Positions 21,764 to 29,989 of a DNA stretch of 64,000 nt are shown here, piece after piece. The position numbers and the translations under genes were made by a program. This DNA comes from Klebsiella oxytoca NBRC 105695 (GTDB lineage: Bacteria; Pseudomonadota; Gammaproteobacteria; Enterobacterales; Enterobacteriaceae): the NCBI RefSeq assembly GCF_001598695.1, contig NZ_BCZK01000009.1, forward strand, positions 124,001 through 188,000, in the 5' to 3' direction. Under the pieces are notes generated by a model. It saw only the letters and a program-made list of their open reading frames with translations, did not search any database and had not been told where the DNA came from. Position 1 is the stretch's first letter, and each line of letters opens with the position of its first letter.

Positions 21764-22639
21764 GTGAAGGCTATGGCTTACGGGACTTTCGAAACATTGC
21801 GTCAAAAAAATGCCGTGCTGCGGGAGACGGTTAAGCTCAACTCCGGGATTCAGCTGGCGGCGTGGTATAACAATCTCGATACCATAACGGTACAAAGCGA
21901 TCACCACACTCTGAGCCTGTATATTGCCGATGGCTACGAAAGCTACCAGAAGACGCCACATGGCTGGAAAAACGGCGGCGGGCCCGATCGTTTCTGCCTG
22001 ATGCCGAAAGGCGATGAGAGCACCTGGGATATTCGCGGCGACCTCTCTTTTGTCCACCTTTACTGCACCGATGAACATCTCCGCCGGGTAGGCGAGCAGA
22101 TTTGGGACCGTAGTCCGGCTTCGTTCACGCTGCAGGAAAAAACCTTTTCCAGCGATGACAAAATTACCGCTGTCTATCGCCAGTTTCTGCTGGACAACGA
22201 CTGGCAGCAGCAGGCGAACCACCTTACGTTGAGTTCCGCCAGCACGCTGCTGCTCACGCACTTGATTCAGCATTATTCAAACGTTCAGTGGCGTTTGCCG
22301 ACGGTGACCGGCGGCCTGGCGCCGCACGTCTTGCGTAATCTGCTGGCATGGATTGAGGAGAACCTCGACCGGCCGCTCACCCTTGCCGATCTGGCGCAGG
22401 AAGCGGCGCTCAGCGAATACCATTTTGCGCGGATGTTCCGCCAGTCAATGAAAATGGCGCCGCATCAGTACGTGATGCAGCGCCGGATGGTTAAAGCGCA
22501 GGCGCTCATTACCCGCAGTCTGCTGCCGTTAACCGATATTGCTATGGCCTGCGGTTTTAGCAGCGCCAGCCACTTTAGCAATCGGGTAAAAAGCGCCACC
22601 GGCCTGACGCCCTCGCAGCTACGCTCGGCGCAGCGCTGA
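21764..22639 (+). CDS. AraC-family transcriptional regulator
   Basis: A 291-residue regulator with an N-terminal ligand/dimer domain and a C-terminal pair of helix-turn-helix motifs: PLTLADLAQEAALSEYHFARMFRQSMKMAPHQYVMQRR and LTDIAMACGFSSASHFSNRVKSATGLTPSQLR. The GTG at 21764 or the ATG at 21773 could be the start; neither ribosome site is strong. It is divergent from the EamA transporter and probably controls it. ATTTTGCA (21621-21628) and TGCAAAAT (21670-21677) in the shared gap could be its sites. The 3' end overlaps the convergent ydcO by 21 bases. Confidence 0.9.
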   Translation: MKAMAYGTFETLRQKNAVLRETVKLNSGIQLAAWYNNLDTITVQSDHHTLSLYIADGYESYQKTPHGWKNGGGPDRFCLMPKGDESTWDIRGDLSFVHLYCTDEHLRRVGEQIWDRSPASFTLQEKTFSSDDKITAVYRQFLLDNDWQQQANHLTLSSASTLLLTHLIQHYSNVQWRLPTVTGGLAPHVLRNLLAWIEENLDRPLTLADLAQEAALSEYHFARMFRQSMKMAPHQYVMQRRMVKAQALITRSLLPLTDIAMACGFSSASHFSNRVKSATGLTPSQLRSAQR

Positions 22640-23785
22640 CAGTAAAACGTAGCTGACGCCGCCGAGAACCAGCCCCCAAAAAGCAGAGCCGATACCGGCC
22701 AGCTCCACGCCGCTGGCGGTGACCAGAAAAGTCACCACCGCGGCATCGCGTTCACGCTCATGATTGAGCGCCTGAAACAGGCTGCCGCCGATGGTGCCCA
22801 GCAGCGCCAGTCCGGCAAGCATCTGGATCCATGCCGCCGGCAGCGCCGCCATCAACGAAGTGATGGAGCCGCCGAAGATTCCCGCCAGCAGATAAAAAAC
22901 GCCCGCCGCCGCCGCCGCGAGCCAGCGCTTTAGCGGGTCCGGATGGGCTTCCGGGCTTTGGCAAATCGCGGCCGTAATCGCGGCGATACAGATCGAGTAG
23001 ACGCCAAACGGCGACAGCAGCAGCGCCAGACCGCCGGTCGCCACGATCAGCGATGAAGCCGGAACCCGATAGCCCGAAGCCTGCAGGGTAGCAAAGCCGG
23101 GGGCATTCTGCGAAGCCATGGTAACAAGGAAAAAGGGTACGCCGACGCTAAGCAGCAGCGCGGGCGTAAATTCAGGAGCGATAAAAGCGGGGGCGACAAA
23201 GCGCCAGCTGATATGTGACCCTGTCACATCTCCGCTGAGGGCGGCGACCGCGATTCCCGCCAGCAGGGCGGCCACCACGGCAAATCGGGGAAGGCAGACT
23301 TTGCATATCAGCCAGGCGGCTAACATGCTGCCGCATAGCAGCAGATTGCCCTGCAGGCTGGAGAAAGCCTGCATACCAAAACGCAGCAAAATACCGGCCA
23401 GCATCGCCGCCGCCAGCGAATGGGGAATGATTTTCATCAGCCGGGCAAACAGACCGGTTACGCCGCACAGTACGATTAAGCCGTTAGCAAAGATAAACAC
23501 GCCAATCGCCTGCGCCAGCGTGACGCCGTGCAGGCCGCTAACCAGCAGCGCCGCCCCGGGCGTTGACCACGCCGTCAGGATTGGTACCTTTCGCCATAAG
23601 GTGAGCGCCAGGGTACTCACGCCCATTCCCAGGCCTAAGGCGGTCATCCAGCCGGCGATTTGCGAAGCATCGGCGCCTGCCGCCGCCGCTGCCTGCCAGA
23701 TAATGGCGGCAGAACTGGCGTAGCCGACTAAGACCGCGACAAAACCGGCAAGCAGAGTCGGAAAAGGCAGAGTAAAAGAGCGCAT
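22619..23785 (-). CDS. ydcO: BenE-family transporter YdcO
   Basis: A 388-residue inner-membrane protein with about eleven to twelve hydrophobic helices, family BenE (benzoate:H+ symporter); E. coli YdcO is the same length class. Blocks such as LLAGFVAVLVGYASSAAIIWQAA, LTAWSTPGAALL and LVTMASQNAPGFATLQASGY match the family. The actual substrate of YdcO is not known. The start at 23785 has an AAGG site eight bases upstream. It is divergent from sutR as in E. coli. The gap between them carries a strong palindrome, likely a SutR site. Confidence 0.92.
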   Translation of the reverse strand: MRSFTLPFPTLLAGFVAVLVGYASSAAIIWQAAAAAGADASQIAGWMTALGLGMGVSTLALTLWRKVPILTAWSTPGAALLVSGLHGVTLAQAIGVFIFANGLIVLCGVTGLFARLMKIIPHSLAAAMLAGILLRFGMQAFSSLQGNLLLCGSMLAAWLICKVCLPRFAVVAALLAGIAVAALSGDVTGSHISWRFVAPAFIAPEFTPALLLSVGVPFFLVTMASQNAPGFATLQASGYRVPASSLIVATGGLALLLSPFGVYSICIAAITAAICQSPEAHPDPLKRWLAAAAAGVFYLLAGIFGGSITSLMAALPAAWIQMLAGLALLGTIGGSLFQALNHERERDAAVVTFLVTASGVELAGIGSAFWGLVLGGVSYVLLSALRRA

Positions 23786-23795
23786 AAACATTACC

Positions 23796-23847
23796 TTGTG
23801 CGTTATAACGGTCGTTGTAATGTAGCATTGTGCGTTATAGCGCACAA
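23796..23847. promoter_or_regulatory. Operator region upstream of ydcO, probable SutR sites
   Basis: The 12-mer TTGTGCGTTATA occurs at 23796-23807 and again at 23828-23839; the second copy is part of a palindrome TTGTGCG-TTATAG-CGCACAA (23828-23847). A related TGTGCGTATAAT lies at 23929-23939 over the sutR promoter. A shared motif beside a divergent XRE regulator suggests that SutR binds all three. Confidence 0.6.
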
Positions 23848-23965
23848 CTACCTTTCACCACCGCCGGGCCAGTACAGGGCTGCGAAGAGGGGGCTGATGA
23901 TGTCGTTACCCTGTAGAATCAGGCAAATGTGCGTATAATTCCCTAAGAGATTATTGGGAGGTTGA

Positions 23966-24502
23966 ATGAATATTGCGCAACATCTGTCGGCGACGCTAAA
24001 AACGCTGCGCCAGCAGCGCGGCTGGAGCCTGTCGCGCCTGGCGGAAGAAACCGGCGTATCGAAAGCCATGCTGGGCCAGATTGAACGTAACGAATCCAGT
24101 CCGACCGTGGCGACGCTGTGGAAAATTGCCACCGGCCTGAACGTACCGTTTTCCGCCTTTATTATCGCCGATGATAGCGCTGAACCAGCCGCCTTCGACC
24201 CGCAGCAGCAGGCGATGGTTGTGACGCCTGTTTTTCCCTGGGACCCGGTGCTGCGTTTCGACCACTTCTCCATTACCCTGGCGCCCGGCGCGCTAAGCGA
24301 GTCCACGCCGCACGAGGAAGGGGTTATCGAACATGTGGTGGTGATTAGCGGCGTGCTGGATCTGTGCCTGCAGGACGAGTGGCTGTCGCTGCAGCCAGGG
24401 GAAGGGCGGCGGTTCGCCGGTGATTTAGCGCACGCTTACCGCAATAGCGGCGCGCAGACCGCCCATTTCCATTCGCTGATCCACTACCCAAAAGCACAAT
24501 AA
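23966..24502 (+). CDS. sutR: SutR (YdcN), XRE-cupin regulator of sulfur utilisation
   Basis: A 178-residue regulator, the same length as E. coli SutR/YdcN. The N-terminal XRE helix-turn-helix (QRGWSLSRLAEETGVSKAMLGQIERNESSPTVATLWKIA) is followed by a cupin effector domain (GVIEHVVVISGVLDLCL...FHSLIHYP). In E. coli SutR modulates sulfur-utilisation genes. The start has a GGGAGG site. A TATAAT at 23934-23939 is the likely -10 and overlaps a copy of the TGTGCGT motif, consistent with autoregulation. The nearby XRE-cupin gene at 47544 has the same architecture but a different sequence. Confidence 0.94.
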   Translation: MNIAQHLSATLKTLRQQRGWSLSRLAEETGVSKAMLGQIERNESSPTVATLWKIATGLNVPFSAFIIADDSAEPAAFDPQQQAMVVTPVFPWDPVLRFDHFSITLAPGALSESTPHEEGVIEHVVVISGVLDLCLQDEWLSLQPGEGRRFAGDLAHAYRNSGAQTAHFHSLIHYPKAQ

Positions 24503-24625
24503 AAAAGCCGCGAGTAGACTCGCGGCCAGGCAAATGACTGAGACAACAAATCACAACGTGACGAGGAAAATCCGGAATACGCGATGACTGTATCCTCAGG
24601 CGCTTTTTGTGGGAAATATCTTTTC
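24500..24625 (-). ncRNA. Candidate small RNA on the minus strand, sutR-rlhA gap
   Basis: A strong intrinsic terminator exists for leftward transcription: GCCGCGAGT-CT-ACTCGCGGC (24507-24526) followed by six T on the minus strand, yet no minus-strand gene lies upstream of it. The preceding minus-strand sequence, rich in unpaired T/C stretches, looks like an Hfq-type small RNA. The 5' end and promoter are not clear. On the plus strand the same hairpin lacks a T run, so it is a poor sutR terminator. Confidence 0.35.
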
Positions 24626-24681
24626 CTTCAATACTTTGCTGAAAAGTGAAAATTCTCCCTGCGGCGGCAGTGGAAAATGTT

Positions 24682-24709
24682 TTGGTCTGCGCGCAGTTCT
24701 GACTACAAT
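24682..24709 (+). promoter_or_regulatory. Sigma-70 promoter for rlhA
   Basis: TTGGTC (24682-24687), 16-base spacer, TACAAT (24704-24709); transcription would start near 24716, about 35 bases before the preferred start codon. Confidence 0.6.
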
Positions 24710-24750
24710 AGCCGCCATTTCGACCCCCTATAATGGATAACGACGAGCGT

Positions 24751-26715
24751 ATGCGCCTGCAAAACCATCATCTTGAACTATTGAGTCCTGCCCGCGATGC
24801 CGGGATCGCCCGTGAAGCGATTTTACACGGCGCGGATGCGGTCTATATTGGCGGACCGGGCTTCGGCGCGCGTCACAACGCCAGCAATAGCCTGAGCGAC
24901 ATCGCCGGACTGGTGCCATTTGCCCACCGCTACGGCGCGAAGGTGTTCGTGACCCTGAACACCATTCTTCATGATGATGAACTGGAACCGGCGCAACGTC
25001 TGATAACCGATCTGTACGAAACCGGCGTGGACGCGCTGATTGTCCAGGATATGGGCGTGCTGGAGCTGGATATTCCGCCGATTGAGCTGCATGCCAGCAC
25101 CCAGTGCGATATTCGCAGCGTGGAGAAAGCGAAATTTCTTTCCGATGTCGGCTTCAGCCAAATCGTCCTCGCCCGCGAGCTGAATCTTCAGCAGATCAAA
25201 GCGATTTACGATAATACCGACGCGACCATCGAATTCTTTATCCACGGAGCGCTGTGCGTGGCCTATTCCGGTCAGTGCAATATTTCCCATGCTCAGACCG
25301 GGCGCAGCGCCAACCGCGGCGACTGCTCGCAGGCCTGCCGTCTGCCCTATACCCTGAAAGATGACCAGGGCCGCGTGGTGGCCTATGAAAAGCATTTGCT
25401 GTCGATGAAAGACAACGATCAGACCGCCAACCTGGCCGCGCTGATCGATGCCGGAGTGCGTTCCTTTAAGATTGAGGGACGCTACAAAGACATGAGCTAT
25501 GTGAAGAATATTACCGCGCATTATCGCCAGATGCTTGACGCCATCATTGAAGATCGCGGCGATCTGGCCCGCTCGTCGTTGGGACGTACGGAGCACTTCT
25601 TCATCCCGTCCACGGATAAAACCTTCCATCGCGGCAGCACCGACTATTTTGTCAACGCCCGCAAAGGCGATATCGGCGCGTTTGATTCGCCGAAGTTTAT
25701 TGGCCTGCCGGTGGGTGAAGTGCTGAAAGTCGGCAAGGATTTTCTCGACGTTGAGGTGAGCGAAGCCCTGACCAACGGCGACGGCCTGAACGTGATGATC
25801 AAACGTGAAGTTGTTGGCTTTCGCGCCAACACGGTTGAAAAAACGGGCGAAAATCGCTACCGCGTCTGGCCGAACGAGATGCCCGCGGATTTACACAAAG
25901 TGCGCCCGCATCAGCCGCTAAACCGCAACCTCGATCATAACTGGCAGCAGGCGCTGCTAAAAACCTCCAGCGAGCGTCGCATCGCGGTGGATATCGAACT
26001 GAGCGGTTGGCAGGAACAGCTGGTCTTAACCATGACCAGCGAGGAGGGCGTGAGCGTCACCCATACTCTGGACGGCGATTTTGCCGAAGCGACCCAGGCG
26101 GAGAAAGCGCTGACGAATCTGCGCGACGGCCTGGCGAAGCTGGGCCAGACCCTTTACTACTCGCGCAACATGGAAATTAACCTGCCGGGTGCGCTATTCG
26201 TGCCGAACAGCCTGTTGAACCAGCTGCGTCGGGAAACCGTAGATATGCTGGATGACGCGCGGCTGAAAGCCGTGGTGCGCGGTTGCCGCAAGCCGGTTTC
26301 CGTCCCGCCGCCGGTCTATCCGGAAACGCACCTGTCGTTTCTGGCGAACGTCTACAACCAAAAGGCGCGCGAGTTTTACCAGCGTTACGGCGTGCAGCTG
26401 ATCGATGCCGCCTATGAAGCGCATCAGGAGAAGGGCGATGTGCCGGTCATGATCACTAAGCACTGCCTGCGCTTTGCTTTTAATCTGTGTCCGAAACAGG
26501 CTAAAGGGTCGATTAAGAGCTGGAAAGCCACGCCGATGCAGTTGATTCACGGCGATGAAGTGTTGACGCTGAAATTTGACTGCCGCCCCTGCGAAATGCA
26601 CGTCGTCGGTAAGATAAAGAATCATATCCTTAAAATGCCGCTACCGGGCAGCATCGTGGCGTCCGTCAGCCCGGATGAGCTGATGAAAACCCTGCCGAAA
26701 CGCAAGGGCGCCTGA
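24751..26715 (+). CDS. rlhA: RlhA (YdcP), 23S rRNA C2501 hydroxylation protein, U32 family
   Basis: A 654-residue protein of the collagenase-like U32 family; in E. coli it is needed for 5-hydroxycytidine at position 2501 of 23S rRNA. The N-terminal barrel (HHLELLSPARDAGIAREAILHGADAVYIGGPGFGARHNASNS) and the cysteines in GQCNISHAQTGR...GDCSQACRLPY are the family hallmarks; later cysteines (CPKQAKG, CRPCEMH) may complete a metal site. Translation from 24751 gives the same N-terminal spacing as the E. coli protein; an in-frame ATG at 24733 has no ribosome site. Near full-length match to E. coli. Confidence 0.95.
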   Translation: MRLQNHHLELLSPARDAGIAREAILHGADAVYIGGPGFGARHNASNSLSDIAGLVPFAHRYGAKVFVTLNTILHDDELEPAQRLITDLYETGVDALIVQDMGVLELDIPPIELHASTQCDIRSVEKAKFLSDVGFSQIVLARELNLQQIKAIYDNTDATIEFFIHGALCVAYSGQCNISHAQTGRSANRGDCSQACRLPYTLKDDQGRVVAYEKHLLSMKDNDQTANLAALIDAGVRSFKIEGRYKDMSYVKNITAHYRQMLDAIIEDRGDLARSSLGRTEHFFIPSTDKTFHRGSTDYFVNARKGDIGAFDSPKFIGLPVGEVLKVGKDFLDVEVSEALTNGDGLNVMIKREVVGFRANTVEKTGENRYRVWPNEMPADLHKVRPHQPLNRNLDHNWQQALLKTSSERRIAVDIELSGWQEQLVLTMTSEEGVSVTHTLDGDFAEATQAEKALTNLRDGLAKLGQTLYYSRNMEINLPGALFVPNSLLNQLRRETVDMLDDARLKAVVRGCRKPVSVPPPVYPETHLSFLANVYNQKAREFYQRYGVQLIDAAYEAHQEKGDVPVMITKHCLRFAFNLCPKQAKGSIKSWKATPMQLIHGDEVLTLKFDCRPCEMHVVGKIKNHILKMPLPGSIVASVSPDELMKTLPKRKGA

Positions 26716-26728
26716 TGACTGACAGGTC

Positions 26729-26962
26729 TTAGGGATAGAAGTGCATTTTCGGCTTTCGCGCATTTTGCCAGCGGTGATGTTCGCGCAGATCGGACGCGGC
26801 TTCTTCGCTCTGGCTGCGTAGCTCATCGCTATCGGCTTCGTGCTGTAGCTGCTGCTCGAGGCCCTGTACCGGGAAGAAATCGTGTCCGTGCTGGTGTGCC
26901 AGCACGTGGCCGGAAAACAGGGCGCACACCAGCAGTAGCGCTGAAACGTATCTTCTGAGCAT
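26729..26962 (-). CDS. yncJ: Small exported protein YncJ
   Basis: A 77-residue protein with a signal peptide (MLRRYVSALLLVCALFSGHVLA) and a mature part beginning HQHGHDFF, matching E. coli YncJ in the signal region, in LQHEADSDELRS and in LREH--WQ-ARKP. E. coli YncJ is a small stress-responsive periplasmic protein of unknown role. The AAGGGA ribosome site fixes the start at 26962. It is convergent with rlhA (13 bases apart), as in E. coli. Confidence 0.9.
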   Translation of the reverse strand: MLRRYVSALLLVCALFSGHVLAHQHGHDFFPVQGLEQQLQHEADSDELRSQSEEAASDLREHHRWQNARKPKMHFYP

Positions 26963-27075
26963 ATCTTTTCCCTTCTGTCGGTGAGTGGGGCTACTATGCC
27001 AGGGATTTGTTGAGCTTATTTCCGCGTTTATCAAAGATGGGAAAAGCCTTTGTCAGCGCTCCCTGACGGATGGCG

Positions 27076-27105
27076 AAAAAAAGCCCGACGGTGGAGCCGT
27101 CGGGC
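27076..27105 (-). terminator. Terminator of the cio operon
   Basis: On the minus strand GCCCGACGG-CTCCA-CCGTCGGGC followed by seven T, about 25 bases past the last gene of the operon. Confidence 0.93.
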
Positions 27106-27130
27106 CGACTAAAATGACGTCACGGGCGGC

Positions 27131-27256
27131 TCAAACCTTCAGCCCGGCGGCCGTCATCAGCAGCCGAAAACCCATGCTCACCGCCGCCAGCGCCAGCACG
27201 CTGCCTCCCCACAGCACTATCATCCATACCGCTCGCTTAAGCCATACTCGTTGCAT
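27131..27256 (-). CDS. DUF2474 (CydX-like) small subunit of the bd oxidase
   Basis: A 41-residue single-span membrane protein: MQRVWLKRAVWMIVLWGG then SVLALAAVSMGFRLLMTAAGLKV. The W-x-KR-xx-W-x4-W pattern and the C-terminal LLMTAAGL are those of DUF2474 proteins found behind cyanide-insensitive bd-type oxidase genes, where they play the part of CydX. Its ATG shares a base with the cioB stop codon (TGATG), so translation is coupled, and the operon terminator follows. Confidence 0.88.
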   Translation of the reverse strand: MQRVWLKRAVWMIVLWGGSVLALAAVSMGFRLLMTAAGLKV

Positions 27257-28266
27257 CAGTGATACCCCTCGCCGTGTTGAACTTTGCCGCGAAAAACGTA
27301 GTAGCTCCAGAAGGTGTAGCCGAGGATAACCGGCAGAATAAGCAGCGCGCCAACCAGCATAAAGCCCTGGCTTTGCGGCGGCGCGGCGGCCTGCCAGAGG
27401 GTAATGTCCGGCGGAATAATATGCGGCCAGATACTGATCCCCAGCCCGCTAAAGCCGAGGAAGATCAGCCCCAGCGTGAGAGTAAAAGGCAGCAGGTGGC
27501 TGGCGCTATTGCGAAGCGTTCGCCAGAGCCAGGCGCCGATCGCCGCCACCAGCAGCGGTACCGGCAGCAGGAAGAAGAGGTCAGGCAGGCTAAACCAGCG
27601 CCGGGCGATGGCCGGTTGCGCCAGCGGCGTCCAGATGCTGATGGCGACAATGACCGCCAGCAGCGCCAACAGCAAGCCGCGCGCGGTCATGCGCATATTG
27701 CGGTGGAGCGCATTTTCGCTTTTCATCACCAGCCAGCTGGCACCCAGCAGCGCGTAGGCAACGCATAGCCCCAGGCCGCAGAACAGGGTAAACGGCGTAA
27801 ACCAGTCAAACATCCCGCCGCTGAAGCTGCGGCCGTTGACCGGGAAACCGTTGATCACCGCTCCGACCACCATGCCCTGGGTGAAGGTGGCCAGAAGGGA
27901 ACCGACCATAAAAGCGCGATCCCAGAATGGACGATGCGATGGCGTCGCATTAAAGCGAAATTCAAAGGCAACGCCGCGAAAAATAAGACCGATCAACATC
28001 AGGGTGAGCGGGATCGCCAGCGCATCGATAATGACCGCGTAGGCCAGAGGAAATGCGCCAAACAGCCCCGCGCCGCCAAGCACCAGCCAGGTTTCATTGC
28101 CGTCCCAGACCGGGGCGACGCTGTTTACCATCACGTCGCGGTCCGCCGTGTCCCGGGTAGTGGTGAATAAAATGCCAATGCCCAGGTCAAAGCCATCCAT
28201 TACGATATACATCAGGGTGGCGAAGACAATGATAACAAACCAAATAACCGATAAATCGATACCCAT
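27256..28266 (-). CDS. cioB: Cytochrome bd-type ubiquinol oxidase subunit II, CioB type
   Basis: A 336-residue inner-membrane subunit with about eight to nine helices. Signatures at the start: VMDGFDLGIGIL and NSVAPVWDGNETWLVLGGAGLFGAFPLAYA, both conserved in CydB/CioB. The length is close to CioB of Pseudomonas (about 335) and shorter than E. coli CydB (379). Its ATG overlaps the cioA stop (TAATG) and its stop overlaps the next gene, so the three are translated together. It forms the quinol oxidase with CioA; it holds no haem itself in known enzymes. Confidence 0.92.
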   Translation of the reverse strand: MGIDLSVIWFVIIVFATLMYIVMDGFDLGIGILFTTTRDTADRDVMVNSVAPVWDGNETWLVLGGAGLFGAFPLAYAVIIDALAIPLTLMLIGLIFRGVAFEFRFNATPSHRPFWDRAFMVGSLLATFTQGMVVGAVINGFPVNGRSFSGGMFDWFTPFTLFCGLGLCVAYALLGASWLVMKSENALHRNMRMTARGLLLALLAVIVAISIWTPLAQPAIARRWFSLPDLFFLLPVPLLVAAIGAWLWRTLRNSASHLLPFTLTLGLIFLGFSGLGISIWPHIIPPDITLWQAAAPPQSQGFMLVGALLILPVILGYTFWSYYVFRGKVQHGEGYH

Positions 28267-29663
28267 TAGCGGAACTCCTTCTGCTGTTCATGGCCCGTAG
28301 CGGCGGAGAGTGGACGCGCTGGCGTACCGGAGGCCGGCGGCTGCGCGGTCTGCGGACCTTTGCGAATCAGGCGTAGCATATAGCTGTAGCCGACGCCGAA
28401 CACCGAACCGTAGACAACGATAAAAGTCAGCAGACTGATCGACATATGCAAGTCGCCGTGAGCGGAGACGGCATCAGCGGTGCGCTGAACGCCATAGACG
28501 ACCCACGGCTGGCGGCCCACTTCGGTGGTCACCCAGCCCGCCAGAATCGCGATAAGTCCCGAAGGTCCCATCCATAGCGCAAAGCGTAAAAAGGGCCTGC
28601 TGTGATAGAGGCGGCCGCGATAGCGTAGCCACAAGGCCAGCGCGCCCAGCAGGATCATCAGCATGCCGAGCCCGGCCATCAGGCGGAAGGACCAGAATAC
28701 GATGGTGGAGTCAGGGCGATCTTCCGGGGCGAACTCCTTCAGCGCCGGCACCTGCTTATCCAGGCTGTGGGTGAGAATCAGGCTGCCGAGAGCCGGGATC
28801 TCCAGGCCATAGCGGGTACGCTCCTGCTGCATATCCGGCCAGCCGAACAGCAGCAGCGGGGTGGGCTCTCCGGGCGCGTTCTCCCAGTGCCCTTCAATGG
28901 CGGCGATTTTGGCCGGCTGGTGTTTCAACGTATTCAGCCCGTGCATATCGCCAATCAGCGCCTGAATGGGGGCGACAATCAGCGTCATCCACAGCGCCAT
29001 GGAGAACATCGCGCGAACGGCGGGGGTATTGTTCCCTCGCAGCAGGTGCCAGGCTGCCGACGCGCCGACGAACAGCGCGCTGCTGAGGAAAGCCGCCACC
29101 GTCATATGCAGCAGGCGGTAAGGGAAAGACGGGTTAAAAATCACCGCCAGCCAGTCCACCGGCACCACCTGACCATTGACGATCTCAAATCCCTGCGGCG
29201 TTTGCATCCAGCTATTAGATGCAAGGATCCAGAAGGTGGAGATAATCGTCCCCAGCGCGACCATACAGGTGGCGAAAAAGTGCAGGCCAGGTCCGACACG
29301 GTTCCAGCCGAACAGCATCACGCCGAGGAATCCGGCCTCAAGGAAGAAGGCGGTCAGAACCTCATAGGTCAGCAGCGGGCCGGTAATGCTCCCGGCGAAT
29401 TCCGAGAATCCGCTCCAGTTGGTACCGAACTGGTAGGCCATCACCAGGCCGGAGACGACCCCCATGCCGAAGTTAACGGCGAAGATTTTTGACCAGAAGT
29501 GGTACAGCGAGCGCCAGGTCGGGTTTTTGGTTTTTAACCATAAGCCTTCCAGTACCGCCAGGTAGCTGGCTAACCCGATGGTGATGGCGGGGAAGATAAT
29601 ATGAAATGACACGGTGAAAGCGAACTGGATCCGCGCCAGGTGGAATGCATCAAGACCGAACAT
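28266..29663 (-). CDS. cioA: Cytochrome bd-type ubiquinol oxidase subunit I, CioA type (short Q-loop)
   Basis: A 465-residue subunit that binds the haems and oxidises quinol, reducing O2 to water without proton pumping. His19-type haem region at the start (ARIQFAFTVSFHIIFPAITIG), GWVTTEVGRQPWVVYG near the C-terminal end of the Q-loop region, and a total length well below E. coli CydA (522) indicate the short-Q-loop, cyanide-insensitive (Cio/AppC-like) class. GGAG lies before the ATG. It comes first in a three-gene operon and is not at this position in E. coli K-12. Terminal oxidases of this class are often used under low oxygen, cyanide or nitric oxide stress; here that is inference. Confidence 0.93.
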   Translation of the reverse strand: MFGLDAFHLARIQFAFTVSFHIIFPAITIGLASYLAVLEGLWLKTKNPTWRSLYHFWSKIFAVNFGMGVVSGLVMAYQFGTNWSGFSEFAGSITGPLLTYEVLTAFFLEAGFLGVMLFGWNRVGPGLHFFATCMVALGTIISTFWILASNSWMQTPQGFEIVNGQVVPVDWLAVIFNPSFPYRLLHMTVAAFLSSALFVGASAAWHLLRGNNTPAVRAMFSMALWMTLIVAPIQALIGDMHGLNTLKHQPAKIAAIEGHWENAPGEPTPLLLFGWPDMQQERTRYGLEIPALGSLILTHSLDKQVPALKEFAPEDRPDSTIVFWSFRLMAGLGMLMILLGALALWLRYRGRLYHSRPFLRFALWMGPSGLIAILAGWVTTEVGRQPWVVYGVQRTADAVSAHGDLHMSISLLTFIVVYGSVFGVGYSYMLRLIRKGPQTAQPPASGTPARPLSAATGHEQQKEFR

Positions 29664-29800
29664 GCAGAACTCCGCAACAAAATTGACTCAGCGCAATTCT
29701 AGGCTTCGTTGATAACGGGTTGCAGGAACAGAAACGCTGTTTTTCCCTATAACAGTTGGGGTCTGTTATGACCTTTTGGCAAAACGCAGAATGGCGCTCT

Positions 29801-29888
29801 CCCGGTCTGCGCTGCGCTTAGCCGGGCTACGGGCTCCCAGCCGTCTGCGGTCCGCTAGCCCGGATAGATGCGCCAGCAACGCCTCCGG
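29801..29888. repeat. Inverted REP pair (BIME) upstream of ydcR
   Basis: CCCGGTCTGCGCTGCGCTTAGCCGGGCTAC (29801-29830, longer than its core) faces CTAGCCCGGATAGATGCGCCAGCAACGCCTCCGG-type sequence (29855-29888). The two arms are in opposite orientation, the usual BIME layout. The same Y-type arm recurs at 57067. Confidence 0.75.
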
Positions 29889-29989
29889 TAAGGTATTATT
29901 TCACTACACACCATAACAGTTTTTATAAACTGCCATTATTTCTCATCTGATATATAATTGACCCTACGAATAGCGACACGGATCGACGG

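Noticed and set aside
24507-24526. Hairpin read as a sutR terminator
   Set aside because: It has no T run on the plus strand; the T run is on the minus strand, so it fits leftward transcription.
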